DNA from: Lithospermum erythrorhizon
Lineage: Eukaryota > Streptophyta > Magnoliopsida > Boraginales > Boraginaceae
Assembly: GCA_019722365.1 (NCBI GenBank)
Contig: JADFUC010000009.1
Span: 248,001 to 312,000 of the forward strand
DNA: 64,000 nt
Direction of reading: 5' to 3'
Shown here: piece after piece, positions 46,402-58,278 of the stretch
Numbering within the stretch: position 1 is the first letter of the stretch
Layout of the letters: each line of letters starts with the position of its first letter
Made by a program: the position numbers and the translations under genes
Notes under the pieces: generated by a model
The model's database searches: none
Seen by the model: only the letters and a program-made list of their open reading frames with translations
What the model was told of the DNA's origin: nothing

Positions 46402-46615
46402 CAAATATAACTATTTGAGTACACATATACTCTGAAAAAGATTATGTATATAGTGTAAAATTGTTTAACAGTTTTTAGAGTATAAGTGTACTCAAAATAT
46501 AACTATTTGAGTACACATATACTCTAAAAAGCTTATGTATATAGTCTAAAAGTATTTAACAGTTTTTAGAGTATAAGTATACTCAAAATATAACTATTTG
46601 AGTACACATATACTT
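46402..46615. repeat. Tandem repeat of 91-92 bp, about 2.3 copies, each with a long hairpin
   Basis: AACTATTTGAGTACACATAT recurs at 46409, 46501 and 46592. At each join the text GAGTATAAGTGTACTCAAA faces TTTGAGTACACATATACTC across a short AT loop, so each copy can fold into a stem of about 18 bp. Confidence 0.85.
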
Positions 46616-47900
46616 CCTGCACCTTAAGAATGGACTCCCTTAAGCACCAGATCATGACCATGCCCTCTCATCCCCCAAACTTTCCTGCCAATAAACTTTG
46701 ACCAAACATCGCCTTTCTTCTTTGACACACCCCATCCTATCCCTATCCTCACCTCACACTAGCTTTCACTGACCCCCAACATCACCAAATCTGCTCCATC
46801 GTTTCTCTCACTAGGAAGGAAATGCTCTAGGTTACCCATGAGTTCTTTCTCCATTAACATTTCATTTTAGATTAGGTGAACCTCTACCCAAAGTTTAAAC
46901 TCCAAATTCTTTCTATGTTATGGTTATTGTTGACTATTTGGAATCGGATTTCTTTATGAAATACCGAATGGGTTCATTTTCGTGGTTGACTTTTTGGTCA
47001 ACTTTGAGGAATTTTATGTTTTTTGGCTCTGAATGGTGGTTTCATTTGCCAAATGGGGTTTACATTAGAATTTAGTATGAATACGAGAGTACTTACATAA
47101 CAGCGGAAGACAAATGAAATCACCCCTTTCAAGCAATGCCCTCACGTGAATTCCCTTTCCAAAACGCTCTCCAATTGCTTGACCAATACCAAATAGATGT
47201 TCTCTAGATTCTGCCTTACCGGAAAGGAGTTGAATTGAGAGACTTGAACTTGCTAGAGTTTTTGTTGAACAAGTGGAAAAGAAAAATCTCTTCCAATGGT
47301 AAGGAAGGGGAAGCGACTATTTGTGATGAGGCAAGTTATGATTCCATCAGAAAGACCCTTGTCTCTTTCTTTATACCAATTTTCAATTTCCCGATAAGCA
47401 ACTCTAAAATCCAACAACTTCGTTAACTTAATTAGATCGTTTATGTTTCTAATTAAATGGTGGAGTGTAGTGAGTTGTTCTATTTTAATTAGCAAAGTCA
47501 ATTAAAATACTTGAGTCACTATCAAATAACTTATCAAGTTATTCATCGATTTCAATTGCTTAATTAATTAAACTTAAGGTTTAACCAATTGATGTTCATC
47601 AATATATTTGACAAAATATATATATTTGAGAAAATACATCTAATGACAAGTCTTGTTTAATTTCATACATGATATATAATTCAAAATATCATTGTATGTG
47701 TGTGTTCTGAGCTCGAGATAATGGTAAGTTATAATAATAATAATTTGATAGTACTATTATTATAACGTTAATGGTAAGATCTAGCAGTAAACTCCCCATA
47801 GCATAAATTATCATAGGGGCTTGAGACTAGCAATATACAATTACTAAGGTAAACAATAAGTTTGGTAATCACATTTAACCAATGGTAAAACAGAAATGAA
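46616..47900. other. Unassigned sequence, partly retroelement-like
   Basis: Two GTTGACT-type motifs with GGTCAACTTTGAGG (about 46975-47010) resemble LTR text elsewhere in the window. At 47100-47230 the minus strand reads CATTTGTCTTCCGCTGTTAT, a phrase seen near copia LTR ends, but no LTR pair was found. A 63-codon frame at 47235-47426 has no known features. Confidence 0.35.
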
Positions 47901-47929
47901 TACATTTGAAGAAGAAATGGTACCAAATA

Positions 47930-48650
47930 CTACCCGTTCTGGTGATCCTAAATTCATTAGGATCTGTGAAAATGAAAAGCCATCATTGTTCTGACGGAAA
48001 TAATATTCTTGCTAAATTACCACATTAATAGAATGGGTTTAAAGCAGAAGACCGTTGGCAAATTTAAACTAATGGATCCTCTGGCAAGAACAACCTTCGG
48101 CCGTTTCCTACACGTGAATCCATTTCTCCTCTTTCGATTTTCCTACTTGAGTTCCGCATGTGCGACAAATATACTGAGAACCCTGACAGTGTCTAGCACC
48201 CAGTATAATCTAGAGATTGTACAGGCAGCCAACATATACTGGCAGGCTGGTGGTCGTGAGACCATTCTTCTATGTACGTGAACTTCTTACAGATTCGTCG
48301 GCTGGGTTCCCAATGATAATGATACTTGTCATCCTTGAGTGCTCCGCATCCCGGCTGACTTTGGGATTACTCAAACCATTAGCGGCCTTCTTGGTAAACT
48401 TCTTCTTCTTCTTGAATTTCTTTTGTTTGGACCGCTTGATAGAAATAGAAGTCTTAGTGCCCTAGATTAAATCTCGGCATTTGTGATCATCTTATGCATT
48501 TCGTTTAGAATAACTCAAACATTGCATATTGAAGTCCATGACAAATTGACAGAATTTATTTTGGAAAAAGAAGACTTTAAAATGAGATCCACAACCGATT
48601 CTTTAGAACCTTTGCCGAGGCGTTAGTGATCCGATCAAGCCTATCATTTT
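47930..48650 (-). pseudogene. Second copia scrap: gag end, protease, pre-integrase
   Basis: Read on the minus strand with frame changes, QFVMDFNMQCLSYSKRNA (about 48550-48500) fits the gag segment '..FVMNFNMN..'. A basic stretch KRSKQKKFKKKKKFTKKA (about 48440-48387) is the nucleocapsid region. ISRLYWVLDT (about 48215-48186) holds the 'W.LDT' of the aspartic protease, and FSKNIISVRTMMAFHF (about 48022-47975) matches the 'KNIISV..L...GF.F' of the pre-integrase domain. No LTRs were found. It is not the same lineage segment as the element at 41257-45883. Confidence 0.55.
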
Positions 48651-50640
48651 AATGATAGCCAGACTGCGACTTTGTCCGTTCCCCGACTTCAAAACACAGA
48701 GGCAATTCATTATATCGTTTTTAGCTTCCTTTGAATAACTCCTCAAGTTGCCATTATGTCATATCTTTACCACCTTTTCATCTTGAATGGAGCGAAGGTT
48801 CCCATGTAAGCATAAGACATTGGATATCGATAAGCGTCAGACTTGTGCTTTTGTGGGATCCACTTTTCTAGATGGGAATATCGTTAGTTTGGAGGAATTG
48901 TTGTTAAATCATGTGGTCTCTCTTGCTTTGAGAATGATTCTCAAGTTCAAGTTCATTCCATCAAAATTAAGGTTATTTAGCTTGCCTTTTCAGTCTTTGA
49001 CGGCGAGTTCTTAGAATGATAGTAGTGATAGCCATTTCCAATTTCTACAAGAATAAATAAATAAAGACCATGAATCGATAAACTGTCGTATTTAAACACT
49101 TACAAATAAATTGTAAAGTAAATACTAATAATACTTCAAATCTCCACGAAATATATTATTATCGAGATCTATTATACTCAAATTCAAGCGGCAACACGCA
49201 TACATTTTGAATCGATATGATAGTAAGTTATCAACCAATTATGTAAAACCGCTCTTGTGTATTCAGCATACTATTCAAGATGCCACATGACTTTTGTATC
49301 TCCGAAAAATACGGTTAAGCACTAATTAAATCAAATAGTTATTTGGAGTGATCATCTAAAAGCCCCGAGAGCGTTAGTGGAAATCACTTCAATATGATCC
49401 ATTATCATATCAAATTACCAGCTAGCCTTTTGCCATCGCGGTGTGCGGAATGATCTGGTGATTTCACAACACAAAATTGGTTTGATACTTTGCTTAAATT
49501 TAAATGGTGAGATTATTATTACAACATGAAAAATAAAACAAGTAATGCACATTCAAAGGTATCTGATATGACCACATTCGAAACTTGAAAACTAACATTA
49601 GGCCCATTATTACAATTTCTTGTTTTAAACTACGGAAATTTCACCAAGCTTCATCTTGGTATACAGTTCCTTTACACTAATCCCAACTTAAGGAAGGCAG
49701 GATGCAAGCTTGTGGGAGAAACAAGAAAATTAAAATGAGATATTTCCGAATTTGGTCATTTCTGACTAATCTGATCGCAGACCGAAAATAAAATTGTGGA
49801 TCATATCTACAACTCGTTCCATTCCATATTATATATAGGCAAAAACATTAAAACAAATAAATGTACTTATTGTAGAAGCATCTAGAAGATATCAAAGATA
49901 GTTAAATGTAAGAAGATAATAAGAAAATAGTACTAATGAAGAGGTAATGATATTTTGTTAGCTTTGGAACTGTTATGCGAAAGGAAACACTTTTGGGATC
50001 TAAAACTCTTAATATGTACAATTCAAACACAATACCAAAACTGTGGATACAATAAGAAAAATTAGAATGAACTCCAAAAGATACAGACTTTAAAAGAAAA
50101 AAACAACTATAGATTCATATTTTCCATTAAGAACATAATAATTATTTTCAATTTCTAAATTATTAATTTATGATTTTCTTGGGTCCTATATTATAAAGAG
50201 TATTTTTGAAAAATTATTATATTATTATTTTGCTCGATTTTGTAATTTTGTTAAGCCTTGACAGTCGGGACCTGTCAAATTTATTATTTTAGAGATTTTA
50301 TTAATTTTTTGAGTATTAATTTATAGAGTTTTTATTATACCTTCTCAATTCTAAAATAGAATAGAAGTTAACAAAAATTACTTTTTCAAAATTCTATCCT
50401 AACCTGGACCACTTCAAATATATAAGGTGAAAAATAGAGAATCCTTAAAAGCTGGGACTCCCTCTAAGACTCCCAATACATTTTTAATTTTTTTTCCTCT
50501 CGATCCGAGTTTAATGATGTGCACGATGAAAAATAAGGAATCAAGTTAAAATATCAAAAGTTCAAATGCAATTCTTAAAATAATAAAGTTGATATTATGA
50601 GTAAATTTTAGGGATTTTAATAAGGAAACTGATGTGAATG
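48651..50640. other. Intergenic sequence, no gene supported
   Basis: The first part (to about 49020) may still be gag-side copia sequence; a 75-codon plus-strand frame at 48787-49014 lies there without recognisable motifs. The rest is AT-rich. A GTCGGGACCTGTCAAAT stretch at 50263 is unexplained. Confidence 0.4.
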
Positions 50641-50652
50641 CTCTTATGTTAT

Positions 50653-50869
50653 ATTCCCTTAATCTCATGAATATTATCCAATTTTGAATGATTATTAGCT
50701 TTTCAAACCGATTATTTAATGAAAAATATATCAAATACTAACATTTATAATGTAATTTATTATTAAAATAATCAATTTGATTCAATTAAATTATCTCTGA
50801 CAATTATACAATCTCTTAATTTTGAAAATTAAAAATTAAAATATACAACCTTCATGAGATGAATGAAGT
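50653..50869. mobile_element. MITE-like element
   Basis: TTCCCTTAATCTCATGAAT on the left faces ATTCATCTCATGAAGG (complement of the right end) across about 180 bases of AT-rich sequence. TA dinucleotides flank both edges. Size and structure fit a Stowaway-type MITE. Confidence 0.6.
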
Positions 50870-51303
50870 ATAATATAGCTACTAAATTAACAAGATCCAC
50901 GAATCAAGCCAAACCCTCATATCTAAATTCATCAAACACACAATTCAGATCTAATCAAACCTCAAATCGAACTTTTCCAATTGAATCAAACATTCCAAGA
51001 CTTTTTTACATGCCTAACCAGGCCCAAGTTGACTTCTTCATACCAAAATTGTAAATAACTAATAAAAAAAGGTAAAACAATAAAGATAAGATAAAATAGC
51101 ATAAAACCAGGAAAAAAACATATCCACAAGCAAACATATAAATAGGAATTATTTCCCCCCTCAAATTCCAGTTCCCACTTCTCTGGATTTGAGGCTTGTT
51201 GAGTTGTCTTCTTTTTGAAGAGAACAACCACAAGTCAACCTTTCCACGGCTTTTTTCATCCATAGGAAGGCGGAGGAATTCAAGAACCACAAGAAAGGCA
51301 GCC

Positions 51304-52717
51304 ATGGTCGACCTATTCGCATGGCTACTAGCCTTCTTCATTAACATATCACTTATTGGAATCATCCTATACCAGGTATTTTATTCTCGAAAAATATTAT
51401 CTACCTCCTTTTTGTGCCTCTTTCCTTACTTACGTGCTTAATAAAATTGTAGTTCATGCATGTATTGCGGACATCATGACTATGTTATGATTTCCACTAT
51501 TTGTGACTCTTTCGATGCTTACCTGCTTCATAAAATTGTAACTCATATATTACGGATATCATGGCTATGTTATGTTTTATCTTAAAATAAAGGAGGTAGA
51601 GTATTCTTGCTGCTCTTTTGTGATCCGTATTTACATATTATATTCTACCAACATCATAAAAGATTGTCTAGTTTGATTTTTTATTATCAAATTTATCAAA
51701 CTTTGCGGTGTGTAACTTGGAGTTGATTTAACGTAATTATTATGTTAATTGTAAAGTTCGTTATAAATATTGTATTTTGATATGTTTTTCAATAAATATA
51801 TACAATCACATCAACATCTACGTAGAATACCTATGATATTCTCCTGTCTAAATGGATTAATAGGGTGAAAGGTCTGATAATTCACAAAGTTATTACCTCT
51901 TTATTATACTCCATATAGTATTTTCTGGGCGATCAATGATCTCAGTCTGCTCGTCATAAGACAGTGTCATGTGAGATGTAACCGTGTCAGGAATCGATAC
52001 ATGAATTGGCACAGGTGATTCCACGTCTCTTTAATGTGTCATAGAGGTGATGGATGTGAAAATGTATTTACATAGAAATAATTATGAAGTTGCGAATTCA
52101 GTTTTACTTTTCCTCGAACGATAATTGGATGAGCTTTCTCCATATCTTTCTCTGATATTTGAGTGTCTGCATTCATGGCTTCTTCATTAATTACATTTTT
52201 GTTGCAGCTTATGTGCTTGGCAGATCTTGAATCTGATTTCATCAACCCATACGACACAGCTTCTCGAATAAACCAAGTTGTGTTACCCGAGTTTTTCACC
52301 CAAGGAATTCTCTGTGTTCTTCATCTTATATGCGGACACTGGATTATTTTTCTAGTGTGTCTACCTAACCTGTACTACAATGTGCAACGGTAAGTTTGGT
52401 TTTTCATATTCATCAACCCCTCAATGATTAGCGGCTCTGTATGATGTTCTGCATTATTGATAGGTATACTGAACGTCGGCATTTGATGGACGTGACTGAA
52501 ATTTTCAACCAAATATCGTGGGAGAAGAAGGCGCGGTTCTGGAAGCTAGGATATACAGTTATCACCATCGCCTTATCAATGGTTCTGTATGTGATGCAAA
52601 ACCTGCTCTGTAAATTTCATTTTGAATGCTAATTAAGTTCTCTTCCACATATGATTTATACCTAATAATAATGTTCCTCTTTGTTATCATAGGATGATTG
52701 CCAGCATTGTTGATTGA
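51304..52717 (+). CDS. CNIH: Cornichon homologue (CNIH), ER cargo receptor
   Basis: Cornichon proteins are small ER membrane proteins that load transmembrane cargo into COPII vesicles. Four exons join in phase with GT-AG borders: 51304-51375, 52208-52389, 52464-52586 and 52693-52717, giving 133 residues. Exon 1 codes MVDLFAWLLAFFINISLIGI, the first membrane segment. Exon 2 has the family signature LADLESDFINPYDTASRINQ then VVLPEF, and a second hydrophobic stretch. Exon 3 gives YTERRHLMDVTEIFN and WEKKARFWKLGYTVITIALS, then a last membrane segment that ends MIASIVD in the tiny exon 4. Plant members are usually about 135-145 residues, so this is complete but short at the C-terminus. The start codon follows a leader with no earlier in-frame ATG near it. 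Reading through the exon-3 donor would instead give a VMQNLLCKF tail. Confidence 0.88.
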
Positions 52718-53299
52718 GGAGCAGCTAGGAGCTGAAACCTTTGTGTATATATAGCCTTATGATTGGGTTACAATTGATTTTTTCTGTGATTGGGTTACAA
52801 TGATTTTTTGTATGTGTTCATTGTATATTTCAAGTGAATGTTCATCAATTAATGAAGATTTCAAAATAATTTATATTCTAAAACGATCGGATATAATGAA
52901 ATAAATCGAAATGATTAGTTAGTCATACATTACTAGACTTCGTTCTTTTAATGCGAAGTAGTAGTTAGCCCTAAAATTTCATATTAGGTCAATTCAAAAA
53001 TAATCTTTTTTTAATCACCTAGATAAAATTATGTACTATTTCTCTCATTTATCGTGTTTAGTCGAGAGTCTTTTAGAGATATTGCGACATAAAATATTTA
53101 AGGCCTTTAATCAATATTAAATTGATAGTTTTTTATTTGAACATGAGTACTATAAACGAGATTCAAAACATGAAATTAAACATAATATTTTAGATAATAC
53201 ACTTCCGATGTTCATATTAGAAGGATTATCATAATAGTTGATTGTTTAGAATTTTAATGTGTAGATGAATGATGAGCAGCACATCATGGGAAATGTGTA
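52718..53299. other. 3' flank of the cornichon gene, AT-rich
   Basis: An imperfect direct repeat, GATTGGGTTACAATTGATTT and GATTGGGTTACAATGATTTT, lies at 52766-52808 in the likely 3' untranslated region. Nothing else was recognised. Confidence 0.5.
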
Positions 53300-56200
53300 G
53301 AGTTGTGTTAGGAGTGAATGTAGTTTTCTATTATCTATTGTATATGGCAGCAATAACAGAGTTATTAGGAGGAAGTTATGGGATTCATTGAGGCAGTCTA
53401 AGCAGTTGATTGGTGATGAGCCTTGGATTGTTCGAGGGGATTTTAACATAGCTCGATCTCTCTCTCAGAATCAGTTGGTGGTACTCAAGATGGAGGGGCT
53501 ATGACTGATTTTAATGAATGTGTAAAAGATGTAGAGTTGGCTGAACATCCTCATTCAGGGAGTCAATTTTCTTAGTACAGAAATTGGAAGGAGCAGGGTG
53601 TTCTTAGAAATCTGGACAGAGTGTTTTGTAATCATGGTTGGTTTGAGTGTTTTAGAGCTTGCTTGGTGAATGTTTCTGCCCTTGCTGCTTCAGAGCACTG
53701 CTCCTTGAATATCATTGTGTTTCCTGATATACCACAAGAGCCAAGGCTTTTTAAATATCATCAATTTTGGAGTAAACATACATCCTTTCAGGGCATTATA
53801 AGTAGAGTTTGGGAAGAAGTATTATTGGTGGTATGTTTGTTTTGCATTGCAAATTGAAGGAAGTCAGGAAAGAGTAAATTAAGAAGAGTTCTCAAACATA
53901 AGCTCCAGAGTGAAAGAGAAGCATATTGAGGTAGAGACTATCAATGCAAAGATCTATGATGGGTGTTTGGATGCAGTACAATTAGCCAAGGCTACTACAC
54001 TTATAAAAGAATATGAGCAACTATGCAATGCTGAAAGGCAGTTGTATCAGAGTAAAGAAAGAATGAATTGGTATAAGGATGGAGATGCCAGTACTAATCT
54101 GTTTCATAGGAATATTAAGCAGCATCAAGCTAGAAACAGAATTACACAGATTCAGAATGAAACTGGAGTGTTGATTGAGGATTATAATGGAATTAAGAAG
54201 ATTGTTGTGGATTTCTACCAAAAATTGTTTACTGCTCCCAACAAGGTAAACACTGGTTTTGATATTGTGCAAATGGTGAAGAAGAGCATTACCATGGAGG
54301 AAGTTGATATGCTTAGTAGGCCAATCAATGCTGAGGAAATTGAGGAAGCCATGTTGAACATGAAACTAGGAAAAGCTCCAGGGCCTGATGCTTTTACTAC
54401 TGAATTCTACAAAGATGCTTGGCCCATTGTGAAGCAGTCTGTTATTGAAGTTGTACAGACCTTTGCAACGTCCTATATAACAAAGTTCTTCAATAGTACT
54501 ACTATTACTCTGATTCCTAAGGTGTAGAATCCAATACAGATGGGTGATTTTAGACCAATTTCTTGCTGCAACTCAATTTACAAGTATATTACTACTATCC
54601 TGACTAGTAGATTGAAGAGTACTTTGAACAGTGTAGTTGGAATGCAGCAGACTGCATATGTTCCTGGTAAAAATATAGCTGATGGCATTTTACTTATGCA
54701 AGAATTGGTGTGTGGTTATCATAGGAAGGAAGGCAAAGCTATGTGTACCCTCAAGATTGATATAAGAAAAGCATATGACATAGTTGACTAGGACTTCTTG
54801 TGGAAGGTGATAGCTGCTCTGAAGTATCCTATTGTTTTTATTAATTGGATCAGGGCATGTGTGTCTACAGCCTGGTTTTTGTCTCCATTAATGGTGGTCT
54901 TCAAGGCCATTTCAAGAGCAGTAGGGGTTTGAGGGATAGTTATGGAATGTTTCTCTGAGTTGCTGAAGATGTACATTGTTCAGGAAGAGTTTGATTATCA
55001 TCCCAAATGCAGAGAGATTGATTTGGTGAATTTGAGCTTTGCTGATGACCTTTTCATACTTTGTGGAGCAACAGAGTTGTCACTAAAATTGATTAGGAAA
55101 GCCTTGAGGATGTTTGGTTATCTCTCAGGTTTGCATTTGAATTCTAGCAAGAGCTCTTGTTATTTTGCTGGGCTTAGTCAAGCTGATGAGCAAAAGCTGT
55201 GTAGTATCTTGGGCATCACTGCTTCTACATTACCTATGAAGTATATTGTCATTCCTCTTACTACAAAGCAGTTAGGTAGCCAGGATTGTAGAGTGCTGGT
55301 TGAAAAAATTAAGCACAAAATTGAGGGATGGGGTAGTAAGCATTTGAGCTATGCTGGCAGGGTTGTTTTGATTAATTCAGTCATCTTTGGGGTGTACTTA
55401 GCTTCTTGGGTGTCAGACCTGCCCATTAGTACTATCAAGGAGATTGAGAAGATTATGAAGGCTTGCTTGTGGAAGGGAACTTCAGAGGACAAGTTTCTTC
55501 CAAAAGTGTCATGGAAACAGGCCACGTTAAGGAAAGAGGAAGGTGGATTGGGAATTAAGAGTATCCAGAGTTGGAACATAACATGTATGGCTAACCACCT
55601 GTGAAATTTATGCAATGGGAAAGGAGCTCTGTGGGTGATGTGGATTCATACTTTTAGGCTGAATCCAAAGTATGCCAGCTGATTCAAGGTGGGAAATGAT
55701 ATGTTGAACTGGTTTGGCTCTGAGAAACATTGTACATCTAGAATATGGGATGCTATTAAGAATAAGCCAGGAAGCTTAATTGGTAGAGGTGTATGGTATT
55801 GAGATATCAAAGTTTAGCTTTACAACTTGGATGCTCTGTTTGGGAAACCTTCCAACTAAAGATAGGCTGCTTACTTGAAATATGGTTGAGAATGATACAT
55901 GCTGTTATTGCCAAGAAAGAGAGTCAAGTCATCACCTTTTCTTTCAGTTTTATCTTTCAGCAAATGTGTGGAGAAAGCTTCTGATGTATCTTAAAGAATT
56001 TCACAGCTGGAATGAGGAGGCGAGATGGATAGCAAACCAAGGCATGGGGAAAAGTTTTGTAAACAAGCTTAGAAGATTTTGTGTAAATGCTGTTGTGCAC
56101 CATATTTGGAAGCAAGTAACTTGTTTTTTAGCAAAAAGGTACTACCAAGAACAGATTATTTACTACTTGTGTTCACTGACATTAAGTGTAGGGTTAATAG

Positions 56201-56345
56201 TTGGAGGAATATTAAAATAAATATGAAAATTGGTCATTATCTATAGATTGAAGGTTTAACATGGCTATTCTTGTTGATTGATGCCTTTGTACAGATATCT
56301 TTGTATTTTTGGTATATCAATAAAAATTTCCTTCAAAATAAAAAT
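53300..56345 (+). mobile_element. LINE (L1-type) retrotransposon, 5'-truncated and inactive
   Basis: Endonuclease remains come first: YGSNNRVIRRKLWDSL and GDEPWIVRGDFNIARSLSQ (about 53338-53465), with the 'W...GDFN' motif. The reverse transcriptase follows in one frame from 53910: KLGKAPGPDAFTTEFYKDAW, then MGDFRPISCCNSIYKYI, TAYVPGKNIADGI, KIDIRKAYDIVD, and the catalytic SFADDLFILC at about 55032. A zinc-binding zf-RVT end (CCYCQERESSHHLFFQF, about 55897-55950) closes the protein. Stops interrupt at 54525, 54789, 55602 and later. The segment that should hold the 'LRQGDPLSP' motif, near 54920-54945, is missing. The 3' end lies near AATAAAAATTTCC (about 56320). Confidence 0.85.
53910..56220 (+). 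pseudogene. LINE ORF2 reverse transcriptase remains
   Basis: The frame is open for 205 codons (53910-54527), 83 codons (54540-54791) and 220 codons (54942-55604), all in the same phase, so most breaks are point stops. Family consensus would place Q or W where PKV-stop-NPIQ, IVD-stop-DFLW, NHL-stop-NLCN and YAS-stop-FKV occur. That means CAG to TAG or TGG to TAG/TGA changes. Between 54880 and 54945 a frameshift and a deletion remove the GDPLSP region. The last part (55882-56220) is in another frame. Confidence 0.8.
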
Positions 56346-56372
56346 ATTATATATATATATATATAACTTGAT
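56346..56372. repeat. (AT)n microsatellite after the LINE
   Basis: ATTATATATATATATATATA next to the LINE 3' end. A simple-sequence tail is common there. Confidence 0.8.
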
Positions 56373-56749
56373 TTTAGCGATTGTTTTGCTTTTGAGAATG
56401 AATTCTTTATTAAGTTAATATATATAATATTTAGTTTTTCTTCCATCCTTTTTGATAGGGAAATTTCATTTTACCTTTATTTAAGACAATTTAAATTTAC
56501 TGCCACGTCATGTTTTCCTTCGTTTTTTTGAACTAAAAAAGTATTAAAAATTTTCATTTAAAGAAAATGTCCCTATCAATTAGGAATGAAGTAAATAAAC
56601 AGTATAATAATAATTTTTCTTAATTTTGCAAGAAATTATATTTTAACTAGACAATCAGTCGATCATTTAATATAAAACGAATTATCTCCATTGGAAGCAT
56701 AACAAAAGCTATCGGTAATTAATCTCCGACAAGAAGAGGCTTACTAGAA

Positions 56750-57038
56750 TACGTGTCGTATTATGAAGTGTTTGATCTACGTGTCATTCTCTTTGAACCC
56801 CATGCATGTGTGATAATCTCATCTTCATTATCTCATATATGCTGCATCAGCAGACACGTGTCAGCACCAAAACTATACTATTTTTATTATAATATTATCC
56901 AATACTAGTTTGCTATAAATTCAATACCAAGTGGTCATTATCATATCATAGTTGGATTACATAGTGTTGTTTGAGTTAACTCGTCACATATACAAAATAT
57001 ATTTGGTAGTTTGCTAAGTGTTGGTTAATTGATCAAGA
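56750..57038 (+). promoter_or_regulatory. Promoter of the Em gene with ABRE and RY elements
   Basis: ACGTGTC motifs (ABRE core) lie at about 56751-56757 and 56779-56785. A palindromic GACACGTGTC at 56853-56862 combines ABRE and G-box. The RY repeat CATGCATG is at 56801-56808. A TATA box CTATAAAT at 56913-56920 is about 120 bases before the ATG. ABRE sites bind bZIP factors of the ABI5 type and RY sites bind B3 factors of the ABI3 type. Together they are the known signature of Em and other late-embryogenesis promoters. Confidence 0.75.
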
Positions 57039-57567
57039 ATGTCATCACAACAACAGAACAAATCTGAGCTTGATCAAAGGGCAAGGCAAGGGGAAACTGT
57101 AGTCCCTGGTGGCACTGGTGGCAGAAGCTATGAAGCTCAACAACATCTTGCTGAGGGTAACTTAATTCATTAATCATATTTTTTCTTTCAATTTATTATT
57201 AGGAATTTGGTTTTTATTAGTGGTGGGACGGACTAAGGGGAGGTGATTTTTTGAAAAATTAATGTCTATATATATTTTATCTTATTTTACTTGTATTCAC
57301 TCTTTCGTCGCCCTACATAAAAAAAATTATGTCCGTTGCATAAAATTTTTGGTTTCGTCAGTGATTTTAATGACTTCAAATTTTATGTATGTATGGAGTG
57401 GTTTTGTAGGGAGGAGCAAAGGTGGGCAGACAAGAAAAGAGCAGCTAGGGACAGAAGGGTATCAAGAAATGGGGAGGAAAGGGGGATTGAGCACTGGGGA
57501 CAAGTCTGGAGAAGAAGCAGCTGATGAACAAGGCGTAGAGATTGATGAATCTAAGTTTAGGACTTAG
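57039..57567 (+). CDS. EM: Em-type late embryogenesis abundant protein (LEA group 1, LEA_5)
   Basis: This is a small, highly hydrophilic protein that accumulates in maturing seeds and protects against drying. Two exons, 57039-57156 and 57410-57567, join in phase (GT-AG) to give 91 residues, the usual length for Em proteins. Exon 1 encodes [20 protein letters not shown] and [20 protein letters not shown], the conserved N-terminal half. Exon 2 has one copy of the 20-residue Em motif ([20 protein letters not shown], residues 42-61), then [12 protein letters not shown] and the conserved end EIDESKFRT. Only one motif copy is present, as in the shorter family members. The protein has no cysteine or tryptophan and is rich in Gly, Glu, Gln and Arg. 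The promoter carries the expected seed elements. Confidence 0.93.
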
Positions 57568-58278
57568 ATGTATAAGAATGCTTTGAAAAATGGAAACATG
57601 CATTTGTTAGGTCTCATCATGTAGCTTTTAAACCTGTTTTTTCCCTCTCTTTTGAGTACTCTTGTTGAAGTAGTTGTCATGAATAAAGGAAGTGAGTGAT
57701 GTCCTGCATGCATGGATGTGTAGGATTTGTCTTAATTGACACTGTAATCTTTTAGAATGTTGTACTCTGGTTTCCTCAAGTCGTTGATATTAATAGCAGA
57801 ACCATGATTATTTTGTATAGGGGGTAACCTGGTACCATACAAATAGAACAATTATTCTTAGGGGTGAAAACAATATAATTTTGTAACTATTAATACAGTT
57901 TTGGAACAAAACGTGTTGAAGGACATTTTCAAAAAGATCAGGGATGATATGTGCCCCTACATTTTCACATTCGAAAGCAGTATTATGATCTGAATTTTCA
58001 AGCACATAAAACTAGATAATAGGAAAAGTTTCAATTTGATATAAAGATGTTATGTCACTGGATTTCCCTTGTAAATAAAAGGGATCTCCCTGGATAATTA
58101 GTGAACTTCAAATCCCAACCTAATAATCAATACATTCATAATTAGTCTTGAACAACAAATTATCCAAAGATATGACCTAAGAACATTATTGTCCCAATAA
58201 TTACTAGACTCCGACTAAGAGATGCTCAACATGATTTTGGTGAAGATCCTTCAATCTTAGATAGAATACTCTGCTAAA
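57568..58278. other. Region between convergent Em and AHL genes
   Basis: The first 200 bases are probably the Em 3' untranslated region (AATAAAGG at about 57681). The rest is AT-rich and contains the 3' flank of the minus-strand AHL gene. No further gene was seen. Confidence 0.5.

Noticed and set aside
46402..46615. CRISPR-like array
   Set aside because: The repeats are 91-92 bp, contiguous and without distinct spacers, and the genome is a plant's.
48787..49014. 75-codon plus-strand frame as a host gene
   Set aside because: It lies beside minus-strand copia gag remains and shows no domain pattern of its own.
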